A DNA stretch of 36,447 bases, taken from NCBI RefSeq assembly GCF_002902525.1, contig NZ_PPQZ01000051.1, positions 1 through 36,447 on the forward strand, written 5' to 3'. The DNA is from Mammaliicoccus stepanovicii (GTDB lineage: Bacteria > Bacillota > Bacilli > Staphylococcales > Staphylococcaceae). This document shows, in pieces, positions 1 through 6,736 of this stretch; the first letter of the stretch is position 1; each line of letters opens with the position of its first letter. The position numbers and the translations under genes were made by a program. The notes below the pieces were generated by a model, which saw only the letters and a list, made by a program, of their open reading frames with translations, made no database searches and was not told the origin of the DNA.

Positions 1-91
1 ATTAAATATTTAACTTTATTATACTATACATAGCACAATTTTAAAAAGTAACAATCAATTATTAAATATTTGAATTATATTCCATAAGCCA

Positions 92-132
92 AGAAAAAAA
101 CTACCAACAAATTGTAATCATTGTTGGTAGTT
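92..132 (-). terminator. Rho-independent terminator of the amino-acid permease
   Basis: A 12-bp inverted repeat (99-110 with 121-132, core CTACCAACAA) surrounds a 10-nt loop. On the minus strand it is followed by a run of seven T. It lies just past the permease stop codon. Nothing else is apparent in bases 1-142. Confidence 0.85.
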
Positions 133-142
133 AGAATATATA

Positions 143-1585
143 TTATTTTTTATATTGATGTTTTGATAAATCAATATGTTCGAGTTTAATAATTTTAGAT
201 TTAGTAATGCCTTTATGAACAAAGTAAATGACAAAACCAATTAGAATTGGAAGGAAAGATTCAATTAGAATTGGTATATCCATTGACATAATGCTATCGA
301 ATGACTGACCAATTAATAGAAATGCAATAACTGCCAGTACTATGATTGGCCCTAGTGGATATAAAGGTGCTTTATATTCTAATGTATCTTCTACAGATTT
401 ACCTTGTTTTTTAATGGCCATTCTTAATCTAATATGACTGATTATACTCATTGCCCATACTAATGTAACAAGCGCACCGAGCATATTTAATAATCTGTAA
501 TAACCATCTGCATTAATCGTTGCATAAACGATAGAACAGAATATGAGTACAATTGTGACACATAAAGAGATGAAAGGCATGTCTCGTTTATTTAAGTTAT
601 TAATAAATTTTGGTGCTTGTTTGTGTTGTGCTAACGAGTATAATAAGCGACTTGTAGCATATAGACCTGAATTCCCTGCAGATATTAATGCAGTTAATAT
701 AACAGCATTTATAATAGAAGCAGCAAATGCAATACCTACTTTATCAAATACTATTGTAAATGGACTTTGTGTAACCGTATTGGCTTTATTTAATAATAGC
801 GGATCAGTATATGGAATGATTGCTGCAATAACAGCAATTGCTAAGATGTAGAACAATAATATTCTCCAAAATACTTGTTTGATTGCTTTTGGCATTGATT
901 CTTTTGGATTCTCAGATTCTCCAGCAGTTACGGCAACAACTTCCGTTCCACCAAAGCTGAATCCAGCTACTAATAGTACGCCAAGAAATCCTGATAAACC
1001 ATTAACAAAAGGTGCTTCTTTATATGTGAAGTTGCTTAATCCAATAGGATCATTGCCACCTAAAATACCAAAAATAATGAGAACACCAACAATTAAGAAA
1101 ATAATGATTGTTATGACTTTAATGAAACTTAACCAATATTCTGCTTCCCCAAACGCTTTTACTGTAAAGGCATTAAGTAAAAATAATATGATGATAAATA
1201 ATATGCTCCACATAAAAGGCGTAACATTTTGAAATACATCCCAGTATGTAATGACCTTTGCAGCAGTTAAAATATCGACACTTGTTACGAGTGCCCATAT
1301 TACCCAATATAGCCATCCGACAGTAAATCCAGCAGATGGATCAACGAATCGACTAGAATACGCACTAAACGATCCAGAAACGGGATAAAATGTTGCAAGT
1401 TCACCAATTGCAGTCATTAAGAAATAAAGCATGACACCAATAATTGAATATGCAATAAGTGCACCACCCGGACCTGCTTGTGTGATGACGGCACCACTAG
1501 CCATAAATAAGCCTGTTCCTATCGAACCCCCGATGGCTATCATGGAAATATGCCTAGTTTTTAATCCTCTTTTCATTTCTTCCAT
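143..1585 (-). CDS. APC-superfamily amino-acid permease (LysP/AAT-like)
   Basis: A 480-aa integral membrane protein of the amino acid-polyamine-organocation superfamily, probably a proton-coupled amino-acid importer. The N-terminus has the family signature: a basic cytoplasmic start (KRGLKTRHISMIAIGG), then GSIGTGLF in the first helix and AGPGGALIAY in the second. About twelve hydrophobic segments follow, with GFSFGGTEVVAVTAGE in the middle of the protein. The N-terminus resembles staphylococcal LysP most, but the region after the second helix differs, so the substrate is open (lysine, other basic or aromatic residues, or GABA). The ATG at 1585 is preceded by AAGGTG six bases upstream. It is a single-gene unit with its own promoter, a CodY-like site in the leader and a terminator. 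Confidence 0.88.
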   Translation of the reverse strand: MEEMKRGLKTRHISMIAIGGSIGTGLFMASGAVITQAGPGGALIAYSIIGVMLYFLMTAIGELATFYPVSGSFSAYSSRFVDPSAGFTVGWLYWVIWALVTSVDILTAAKVITYWDVFQNVTPFMWSILFIIILFLLNAFTVKAFGEAEYWLSFIKVITIIIFLIVGVLIIFGILGGNDPIGLSNFTYKEAPFVNGLSGFLGVLLVAGFSFGGTEVVAVTAGESENPKESMPKAIKQVFWRILLFYILAIAVIAAIIPYTDPLLLNKANTVTQSPFTIVFDKVGIAFAASIINAVILTALISAGNSGLYATSRLLYSLAQHKQAPKFINNLNKRDMPFISLCVTIVLIFCSIVYATINADGYYRLLNMLGALVTLVWAMSIISHIRLRMAIKKQGKSVEDTLEYKAPLYPLGPIIVLAVIAFLLIGQSFDSIMSMDIPILIESFLPILIGFVIYFVHKGITKSKIIKLEHIDLSKHQYKK

Positions 1586-1612
1586 TTAATTCACCTTACT
1601 TTCTAATGTTCA

Positions 1613-1627
1613 ATTCTTCAGAAAATT
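1613..1627 (-). promoter_or_regulatory. Candidate CodY box in the permease leader
   Basis: The 15-mer ATTCTTCAGAAAATT matches the published CodY consensus AATTTTCWGAAAATT at 13 of 15 positions. It lies 28 bp upstream of the permease ATG and just downstream of the predicted start point, where bound CodY would block RNA polymerase. Repression of an amino-acid importer by CodY makes biological sense. Binding itself is inferred. Confidence 0.55.
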
Positions 1628-1641
1628 GAAATATACATCAT

Positions 1642-1670
1642 ATTTTATTATCATTTTAGGAATTAAGCAA
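1642..1670 (-). promoter_or_regulatory. Predicted sigma-A promoter of the permease
   Basis: On the minus strand TTGCTT (1670-1665) and TAAAAT (1647-1642) are separated by 17 bp. The expected start point is near 1635, placing the CodY-like site in the early transcribed region. The remaining divergent intergenic DNA (about 1671-1765) shows no gene. Confidence 0.55.
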
Positions 1671-1765
1671 CATAAAGTTTAATGCATAAATGCTTTAAAG
1701 TGATAAAATAATCAACTTAATCTAAAATACGTCAATTTGAACATGTTTATATTGATTTTCCGTTG

Positions 1766-1794
1766 TTGATATATAACTTTGAAAGGCGTATATT
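1766..1794 (+). promoter_or_regulatory. Predicted sigma-A promoter of the zinc-binding lipoprotein gene
   Basis: TTGATA (1766-1771), a 17-bp spacer and TATATT (1789-1794), about 35 bp before the ATG. I looked for a Zur-type palindrome here and did not see one. Confidence 0.55.
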
Positions 1795-1829
1795 TATATA
1801 ATTGAAGAAAGGCATATGAGGTGTTTAAT

Positions 1830-2765
1830 ATGAAAAAAATATTCGGCGTTACAGCGTTATTTGCTTTATCCATTTTGATATTATCTGCTTGTGGGCATAA
1901 CGATAAACAACATGGGAAACTAAAAGTTTATGCAACTAATTTTCCATATGAAAGTTTTGTTGAACAAATTGGCGGTAAATATGTAGATGCAAATTCAATT
2001 TATCCGAGTGGTACTGATTTACATAACTATGAACCATCTCAACGAGAAATGATTAACATCGCAAAAAGTGATTTATTTATATACTCAAATGACGAATTAG
2101 ATCCTGTAGCTAAAAAAATAAGTTCAACGATTAGAAGTAAAGATCATAAATTAGAAGCAATACCTCATTTAAATGATAATGAATTAGTAGAACATCATCA
2201 TGAGGATGGGGAAAGTCATCAACATGAAGAAGATGCACATGAACACGATCCTCATATTTGGTTAGATCCAATTGCTAATAAAGAAGCAGCAAAATCAATT
2301 AAAAATAAATTAATTGAAATAGATCCAAAACATAAATCTACCTATATTAAAAATTATCATCACCTAATCACAGATATTGATAAAATAGATAAAGACATGC
2401 AAGCTATTACAAAAAATAAAAAAAGAGATACTGTCTATATTTCTCATGATTCACTCGGTTATTTAGCAAAACGATATCATTTTAAACAAACTGGCGTAAC
2501 AGGTATGAACAATGAAGAACCAAGCCAAAAAGAACTATTAAGTATTATCGATGGCATTACAAAGCAACACACACCGTATATACTTTACGAACAAAATGTC
2601 AGTTCCAAAATTACAGATATTATTAAAAAAGATACAAACAGTAAACCACTTAAGTTTCATAATTTAGAAGTATTAACGAAGAAAGAAGCAAAAGAAAAAA
2701 ACATCACATACCAATCAATTATGAATCAAAATATTGAAACATTAGATAAAGCTCTTAATAAATAA
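1830..2765 (+). CDS. Zinc-type ABC transporter substrate-binding lipoprotein (ZnuA/AdcA-like)
   Basis: A 311-aa cluster A-I metal-binding protein that would capture Zn2+ (less likely Mn2+) on the outer face of the membrane for an ABC importer. The signal peptide ends in a lipobox (LSAC, lipidated Cys21). His65 (TDLHNYEP) and His142 (HDPHIWLDP) are family ligand positions. Between them, residues 122-139 form a charged loop with eight His, typical of zinc rather than manganese binders. There is no C-terminal ZinT domain, unlike the longer staphylococcal AdcA. The ATG at 1830 is chosen because GAGGTG (1817-1822) lies seven bases upstream; the in-frame GTG at 1821 overlaps that ribosome site. No ATPase or permease gene is adjacent, so it is an orphan component. 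Confidence 0.85.
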   Translation: MKKIFGVTALFALSILILSACGHNDKQHGKLKVYATNFPYESFVEQIGGKYVDANSIYPSGTDLHNYEPSQREMINIAKSDLFIYSNDELDPVAKKISSTIRSKDHKLEAIPHLNDNELVEHHHEDGESHQHEEDAHEHDPHIWLDPIANKEAAKSIKNKLIEIDPKHKSTYIKNYHHLITDIDKIDKDMQAITKNKKRDTVYISHDSLGYLAKRYHFKQTGVTGMNNEEPSQKELLSIIDGITKQHTPYILYEQNVSSKITDIIKKDTNSKPLKFHNLEVLTKKEAKEKNITYQSIMNQNIETLDKALNK

Positions 2766-2784
2766 CAAATATAATCTTATTTCA

Positions 2785-2813
2785 TTTACTTTTAGTAATT
2801 TAACATGTATAGT
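2785..2813 (+). promoter_or_regulatory. Predicted sigma-A promoter of guaC
   Basis: TTTACT (2785-2790), 17-bp spacer, TATAGT (2808-2813). There is no terminator hairpin between the lipoprotein gene and guaC, so read-through is possible too. I see no purine riboswitch in the 91-bp gap. Confidence 0.5.
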
Positions 2814-2856
2814 AACTATTGGATTATTATTAATAGTAGTGAAAGAGGTCATTGAT

Positions 2857-3840
2857 ATGAAAATTTTTGATTATGAAGATGTACAATTAATACCAAATAA
2901 ATGTATAGTAGAAAGTCGCTCAGAGTGTGATACTACGGTGAAATTTGGACCAAAAACATTTAAATTACCAGTTGTGCCTGCTAACATGCAAACTGTCATG
3001 AATGAAGAGCTTGCTGAATGGTTCGCAACGAATGATTATTTTTATATCATGCACCGATTTGATGAAGAAGCAAGAATTCCTTTTATTAAGAGAATGCAAA
3101 GTAAAAATCTCTTTGCTTCAATCTCTGTAGGTGTTAAGAATACTGAGTATACTTTTGTAGAACAACTAGCTAAAGAAGGGTTAGTCCCTGAATATATAAC
3201 GATAGATATAGCACATGGTCATTCTGAACAAGTTATTAGAATGATTAAACATATTAAACAACATATTCCTAACACATTTGTGATTGCTGGAAATGTTGGT
3301 ACGCCAGAAGGTGTTCGTGAATTAGAAAATGCTGGAGCAGATGCTACTAAAGTAGGTATTGGACCAGGACGTGTGTGTATCACTAAAATCAAAACAGGAT
3401 TTGGCACTGGTGGATGGCAATTAGCTGCAATTAACTCATGTAGTAAAGCTGCTAGAAAACCAATGATCGCTGATGGTGGTATTAGAACTAACGGTGACAT
3501 TGCGAAATCAATTAGATTTGGTGCAAGCATGGTTATGGTCGGTTCATTATTTGCAGCACATGAAGAATCACCAGGTGAAACAGTTGAATTAGAAGGTAAA
3601 CTATACAAAGAATATTTTGGTAGTGCATCTGAATTTCAAAAAGGTGAACGTAAAAACGTTGAAGGTAAAAAAATGTTTGTAGAACATAAAGGTTCACTTC
3701 AAGATACATTAATAGAAATCGAACAAGATTTACAAAGTTCTATTTCATATGCAGGTGGTACTGATTTAGAATCTATTACTAAAGTGGATTATGTAATTGT
3801 TCGTAATTCAATTTTCAACGGTGACCGCGACTCTAAATAG
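2857..3840 (+). CDS. guaC: GMP reductase
   Basis: A 327-aa NADPH-dependent enzyme that deaminates GMP to IMP, returning guanine nucleotides to the purine pool. The protein matches the staphylococcal GuaC subgroup almost throughout. Visible features of the IMPDH/GMPR barrel are PANMQTVM near residue 50, the phosphate-binding [20 protein letters not shown], the catalytic Cys in [26 protein letters not shown], and the C-terminal SSISYAGG. The ATG at 2857 has GAGG eight bases upstream and gives the usual N-terminus [15 protein letters not shown]. An in-frame GTG at 2839 would add six unconserved residues and is rejected. The CAP-domain gene starts 14 bases after the stop, so the two are probably co-transcribed. 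Confidence 0.96.
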   Translation: MKIFDYEDVQLIPNKCIVESRSECDTTVKFGPKTFKLPVVPANMQTVMNEELAEWFATNDYFYIMHRFDEEARIPFIKRMQSKNLFASISVGVKNTEYTFVEQLAKEGLVPEYITIDIAHGHSEQVIRMIKHIKQHIPNTFVIAGNVGTPEGVRELENAGADATKVGIGPGRVCITKIKTGFGTGGWQLAAINSCSKAARKPMIADGGIRTNGDIAKSIRFGASMVMVGSLFAAHEESPGETVELEGKLYKEYFGSASEFQKGERKNVEGKKMFVEHKGSLQDTLIEIEQDLQSSISYAGGTDLESITKVDYVIVRNSIFNGDRDSK

Positions 3841-3854
3841 GTGAGGTGGACAAC

Positions 3855-4871
3855 TTGAAAAAAGTGTTTTACTTATTTGTATTGTTATTATGTGTAACGC
3901 TAATCAAGCCTGTCCCTGAATCCGATTTATCTAGGCAACTACAGGAAAAAGTTCAACATCTGAATGAAGGCATTTTACATGACAAGACATCAGAACAAGC
4001 TGAACTTAAAACGCCAAATCAACAAGAGTTTGCAATTAATAATATTCAAATCAATCAAACAAAAAGTGAAGTTGAGAAGGAACTTGGAAAACCTAAACGT
4101 ATAACAAAGAATGAATATAATGAAAAATGGCATGCATATCATGACCATTACAATGGATTTGTAATGGTTAGTTATGTAAATGACAAAGTATCAGGATTAT
4201 ACACAAACCAAGACTTAGTAACATCTCAAAAAGGGATAACGAGTAAAATGAACAAGGAAAAAGTTCGTTCTAAACTCGGTAATCCAATTAAAGCAATTCA
4301 AAAAGGAAACCTGAAATTAATTCAAAGTGATCCAGAATATGATGTTTTTAAATTTGATAATATTTATACTACTATTTTTTATGATAAGTATAAGAACAAT
4401 CAAATAAAAGGAATTATGCAAGTGGCTGCCACGACTGAAGATAAACGTAAAAATCAGTATCATGTTGGCGATCGTGATTATAAACAAGCATTAGAATATC
4501 AAAATTTTGATATAATAAATGCTGAAAGAGTACAGTTCGGACTAACACCATTATCATACAATGAAAATGTTAGCAAAACTGCTCGAACACATAGCCAAGA
4601 CATGGTTCGAAAACATTATTTCGATCATACGAATAAGCAAGGGTTATCTCCATTTGATAGATTAGATCATGATGGTTTTAATTATATAACTGCAGGTGAA
4701 AATTTGGCATACGGTCAAATTAGTAGTATATATGCACATCATGGTTTGATGAATTCTTTGGGACACAGAAAGAACATTTTAAATAAAGATTATAAAGAGT
4801 TGGGTGTAGGCGTAGATATTGGCGAGAATTTACAGCCATATTGGACTGAAAACTACATCACGCAACAGTAA
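3855..4871 (+). CDS. Secreted CAP-domain protein with N-terminal CAP-associated domain
   Basis: About 338 aa. The N-terminus is a short signal peptide or anchor (KKVFYLFVLLLCVTLIKP). Next comes a central region with repeated paired segments (QTKSEVEKELGKPKRI and NKEKVRSKLGNPIKAI) typical of the CAP-associated domain of B. subtilis YlbC-like proteins. The C-terminal CAP/SCP domain (about residues 215-335) has the HSQDMVRKHYFDHT, AGENLAYG and SLGHRKNIL signatures. The molecular function of bacterial CAP proteins is largely unknown. The start is uncertain: the TTG at 3855 has AGGTGG five bases upstream, whereas the in-frame GTG at 3846 overlaps that site. The gene follows guaC by 14 bases with no promoter between. 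Confidence 0.85.
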   Translation: MKKVFYLFVLLLCVTLIKPVPESDLSRQLQEKVQHLNEGILHDKTSEQAELKTPNQQEFAINNIQINQTKSEVEKELGKPKRITKNEYNEKWHAYHDHYNGFVMVSYVNDKVSGLYTNQDLVTSQKGITSKMNKEKVRSKLGNPIKAIQKGNLKLIQSDPEYDVFKFDNIYTTIFYDKYKNNQIKGIMQVAATTEDKRKNQYHVGDRDYKQALEYQNFDIINAERVQFGLTPLSYNENVSKTARTHSQDMVRKHYFDHTNKQGLSPFDRLDHDGFNYITAGENLAYGQISSIYAHHGLMNSLGHRKNILNKDYKELGVGVDIGENLQPYWTENYITQQ

Positions 4872-5010
4872 ACGAGCTATAAAATTTAGATTTTATACCA
4901 ATAACTAATATATAATTAAAAGGCATTATTTCATATTTCCTTAAATGTTTAACAGATGTTGTTTCTAGTAATTTGATTGATGGAAGTAACATATAAAGGG
5001 GAAGTTTTAC

Positions 5011-5094
5011 ATGGAAAATAAAGAAATAAAACAAAAAGATTTTGATGTATTAGATCGTATTAAAGAATTATTAAATAAAAAAGACGTTTCATAA
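5011..5094 (+). CDS. 27-residue small ORF, unknown function
   Basis: An ATG start, strong ribosome site (AAAGGGG, about nine bases upstream) and 27 codons ending TAA. The peptide begins MENKEIKQKDFDVLDRI and continues as a charged segment with heptad-like hydrophobics (F11, L14, I17, L20, L21), compatible with one soluble amphipathic helix. There is no signal peptide or membrane segment. A strong terminator follows 53 bases later, so a short discrete transcript is plausible. I recognise no family. In the 468-bp gap between the CAP gene and lexA this ORF and two terminators are the only structure I can support. Confidence 0.5.
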   Translation: MENKEIKQKDFDVLDRIKELLNKKDVS

Positions 5095-5146
5095 ATTGAA
5101 ATTAATTTTTAAGAACTCAAGTAATCTAGTATAGGGAATATGAAAC

Positions 5147-5179
5147 AAAACCAAAAGCGTAATTCGCTTTTGGTTTTTT
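5147..5179 (+). terminator. Terminator downstream of the 27-codon ORF
   Basis: A perfect 13-bp inverted repeat (5147-5159 with 5165-5177, core CCAAAAGCG) with a 5-nt loop, ending in six T on the plus strand. The left arm begins with A residues, so weak activity in the other direction is also possible. Confidence 0.85.
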
Positions 5180-5280
5180 ATTTATGTAGAGATGTAGCAG
5201 GATAACATATAGGAAGCGACTAAGTAGCAAGATTGACGAATCTAGCAAAATAGATTGGACATATTCTTGAAATTATATAA

Positions 5281-5334
5281 ATAAAAAATAGAACATGTTA
5301 TTTGGCAGTATTTAGCCTTAATAACATGTTCTAT
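5281..5334 (-). terminator. Terminator of lexA
   Basis: A perfect 14-bp inverted repeat (5288-5301 with 5321-5334, ATAGAACATGTTAT) with a 19-nt loop, followed on the minus strand by a T-rich run from the A tract at 5283-5288. It begins six bases after the lexA stop codon. Confidence 0.8.
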
Positions 5335-5339
5335 CTTAT

Positions 5340-5960
5340 TTACATTTCTCTGAATAACCCAACTACTTTACCTAATACAGTAACATTGTCCAAATAAATT
5401 GGTTCCATTGTATTATTCTCTGGTTGTAATCTATATCTGGATTCTTCTTTAAAGAAGCGTTTTACTGTTGCTTCGTCATCTTCAGTCATTGCAACGATAA
5501 TATCGCCATTTTCTGCTATAGACTGGCTACGAACAATCACTTTATCTCCATCATATATACCAGCTTCAATCATACTCTCACCAATTACATCTAAGATGAA
5601 GATGTTGCTATTATGTGTTGAAGTGAAGTGTGCTGGTAACGGGAAGTATTCTTCCACATTCTCAACAGCAGTAATAGGAACACCCGCTGTAACTTTACCA
5701 ATAACAGGCACGTGTATTGTATTCTCTTGATTAATAGATTCACCAATTGTTTCAGTAATTTCAATTGCTCTTGGTTTTGTAGGGTCTCGTTTAATATAGC
5801 CCTTTTCTTCGAGTCTAGATAAGTGACCATGAACGGTTGAACTTGATGCTAGTCCGACTGCTAATCCAATTTCACGAACACTAGGCGGATAGCCTTTTGT
5901 TTGTACTACATGTTTGATGAATTGATATATTTCAGATTGACGTTTAGTTAATTCTTTCAT
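5340..5960 (-). CDS. lexA: SOS response repressor LexA
   Basis: A 206-aa transcriptional repressor of the SOS regulon, a dimer inactivated by RecA-stimulated self-cleavage. The N-terminal winged helix-turn-helix (about 1-70) contains [20 protein letters not shown]. The cleavage site is the Ala92-Gly93 bond in KVTAGVP. The C-terminal S24 peptidase domain has catalytic Ser129 (GESM) and Lys167 (ATVKRF). Length is normal. The ATG has GGGAG nine bases upstream. The gene is divergent from sosA, and its promoter overlaps a LexA box, so it is autoregulated. Both catalytic residues and the cleavage site are intact, so it should be SOS-inducible. Confidence 0.98.
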   Translation of the reverse strand: MKELTKRQSEIYQFIKHVVQTKGYPPSVREIGLAVGLASSSTVHGHLSRLEEKGYIKRDPTKPRAIEITETIGESINQENTIHVPVIGKVTAGVPITAVENVEEYFPLPAHFTSTHNSNIFILDVIGESMIEAGIYDGDKVIVRSQSIAENGDIIVAMTEDDEATVKRFFKEESRYRLQPENNTMEPIYLDNVTVLGKVVGLFREM

Positions 5961-5992
5961 AGTCGCACGCTCCCAATAAATGATTTAAATTT

Positions 5993-6021
5993 ATTATAGC
6001 ACATACGTTTCCTTCGAACAA
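5993..6021 (-). promoter_or_regulatory. lexA promoter
   Basis: On the minus strand TTGTTC (6021-6016) and TATAAT (5998-5993) are 17 bp apart, with an extended -10 TG one base upstream of TATAAT. The -35 element lies inside the LexA box at 6019-6032 and its overlapping half-site, which explains autoregulation. Confidence 0.7.
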
Positions 6022-6032
6022 ACATTTGTTCG
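6015..6032. promoter_or_regulatory. LexA box 1 (lexA-proximal)
   Basis: An 18-bp palindrome CGAACAAACATTTGTTCG. Its right 14 bp (6019-6032) match the Gram-positive LexA/DinR consensus CGAACNNNNGTTYG with a single mismatch; an overlapping register (6015-6028) also has one mismatch. Confidence 0.85.
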
Positions 6033-6040
6033 TATTTTTG

Positions 6041-6069
6041 TTGACTACGAACAGTTGTTCTGTTATTAT
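6041..6069 (+). promoter_or_regulatory. sosA promoter
   Basis: TTGACT (6041-6046), exactly 17 bp, TATTAT (6064-6069). The spacer holds a complete LexA box, so repressor and polymerase should exclude each other. Confidence 0.8.
6048..6061. promoter_or_regulatory. LexA box 2 (in the sosA promoter spacer)
   Basis: CGAACAGTTGTTCT matches the consensus CGAACRNRYGTTYG core (GAAC N4 GTTC) with a mismatch at the last base and in the central purine/pyrimidine positions. It lies between the -35 and -10 elements of sosA. Confidence 0.85.
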
Positions 6070-6076
6070 AAAAATA

Positions 6077-6090
6077 CAAACAAACGTTCT
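6077..6090. promoter_or_regulatory. Degenerate LexA box 3 (sosA leader)
   Basis: CAAACAAACGTTCT keeps the GTTC half and AAAC in place of GAAC. It sits between the sosA start point and the AGGAGG at 6091-6096, where LexA could add to repression. It is weaker than boxes 1 and 2. Confidence 0.5.
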
Positions 6091-6104
6091 AGGAGGAATT
6101 GGAA

Positions 6105-6335
6105 ATGACAATTACAATTAAAAAGACAGTGTTACTATATTTAGCAGTGTTTTTAATGACGTTATTAATCGGGTTTTTATATTTAGCACAAGCGCATGAC
6201 ATATATACTACAGAACAAACGTACGAGATGACAGACCATCAAATAGATCAACATAATAATAAACAACAAGATAATATACAGAATGAACCAAATAAGTTAG
6301 ATAAGGCGAACACTTTAGTCGGGACAATAGATTAA
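6105..6335 (+). CDS. sosA: SOS-induced cell division inhibitor SosA
   Basis: A 76-aa membrane-anchored protein that delays septum formation after DNA damage in staphylococci, the functional counterpart of B. subtilis YneA. A single N-terminal transmembrane segment (about residues 7-28, LLYLAVFLMTLLIGFLYLA) is followed by a hydrophilic, Gln/Asn-rich extracellular tail. No LysM domain is present, unlike YneA. The length and position next to lexA match S. aureus SosA (77 aa). The ATG at 6105 has AGGAGG eight bases upstream; the TTG at 6099 is too close to that site. It has its own terminator and is under direct LexA control. Confidence 0.92.
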   Translation: MTITIKKTVLLYLAVFLMTLLIGFLYLAQAHDIYTTEQTYEMTDHQIDQHNNKQQDNIQNEPNKLDKANTLVGTID

Positions 6336-6340
6336 ATTTA

Positions 6341-6378
6341 AACACGAGCAATTCCATTTGGAATTGTTCGTGTTTTTT
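6341..6378 (+). terminator. Terminator of sosA
   Basis: A 15-bp inverted repeat (6341-6355 with 6360-6374, one G-T pair) with loop ATTT, followed by a T tract. It starts six bases past the sosA stop. Confidence 0.9.
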
Positions 6379-6414
6379 GGTATCTTTTAATTAATATAGA
6401 AAGTAGGGATGAAA

Positions 6415-6651
6415 ATGTTAGACGAAAAGAAAATCAATAGAATAAATGAACTTGCAAATAAAAAGAAAACAAGTGGGCTTTCTGAAGTAGAAGCTAAAGA
6501 ACAGTCAAAACTTCGCGCTGAATATTTACAAGCATTCAGAGGAAACTTTAAAAAGACAATCGAAAATACAAAAGTTATCGATCCTGAAGGTAATGATGTA
6601 ACACCAGAAAAAGTAAAAGAAATTCAGAGAGCGAATAATACAAGGAATTAA
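6415..6651 (+). CDS. DUF896 (UPF0291, YnzC-like) protein
   Basis: A 78-aa small cytosolic protein of the DUF896 family. The N-terminal helical hairpin reads INRINELANKKKTSGLSEVEAKEQSKLR, followed by the strongly conserved YLQAFRGNFKKTIENTKVIDPEGNDVTPEK. B. subtilis YnzC sits at the same place, after the SOS division inhibitor; its function is not established, although an SOS link has been suggested. Two ATGs are in frame. The one at 6415 is preferred because AGGG (6405-6408) lies six bases upstream, whereas the one at 6409 abuts that site. No LexA box is visible directly before it, and a terminator separates it from sosA. Confidence 0.9.
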   Translation: MLDEKKINRINELANKKKTSGLSEVEAKEQSKLRAEYLQAFRGNFKKTIENTKVIDPEGNDVTPEKVKEIQRANNTRN

Positions 6652-6736
6652 TACAGAAATAAGCTATTTTAATTAATTTATGAAATATTTTCATGTATAA
6701 TGAAAATGGATTATAAGAATAAAGGAGACTACATTT

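Noticed and set aside
543-1232. Two plus-strand open frames of 102 and 117 aa inside the permease gene
   Set aside because: They are antisense to a well-conserved membrane protein, have no ribosome site and no recognisable protein features. Long antisense frames are common opposite AT-rich membrane genes.
2839-2856. GTG start six codons upstream in guaC
   Set aside because: The extension overlaps the ribosome site for the ATG at 2857 and is not part of the conserved GuaC N-terminus.
5288-5334. GAACATGTT motifs downstream of lexA as LexA sites
   Set aside because: They are the two arms of the lexA terminator hairpin and do not have the GAAC-N4-GTTC spacing.
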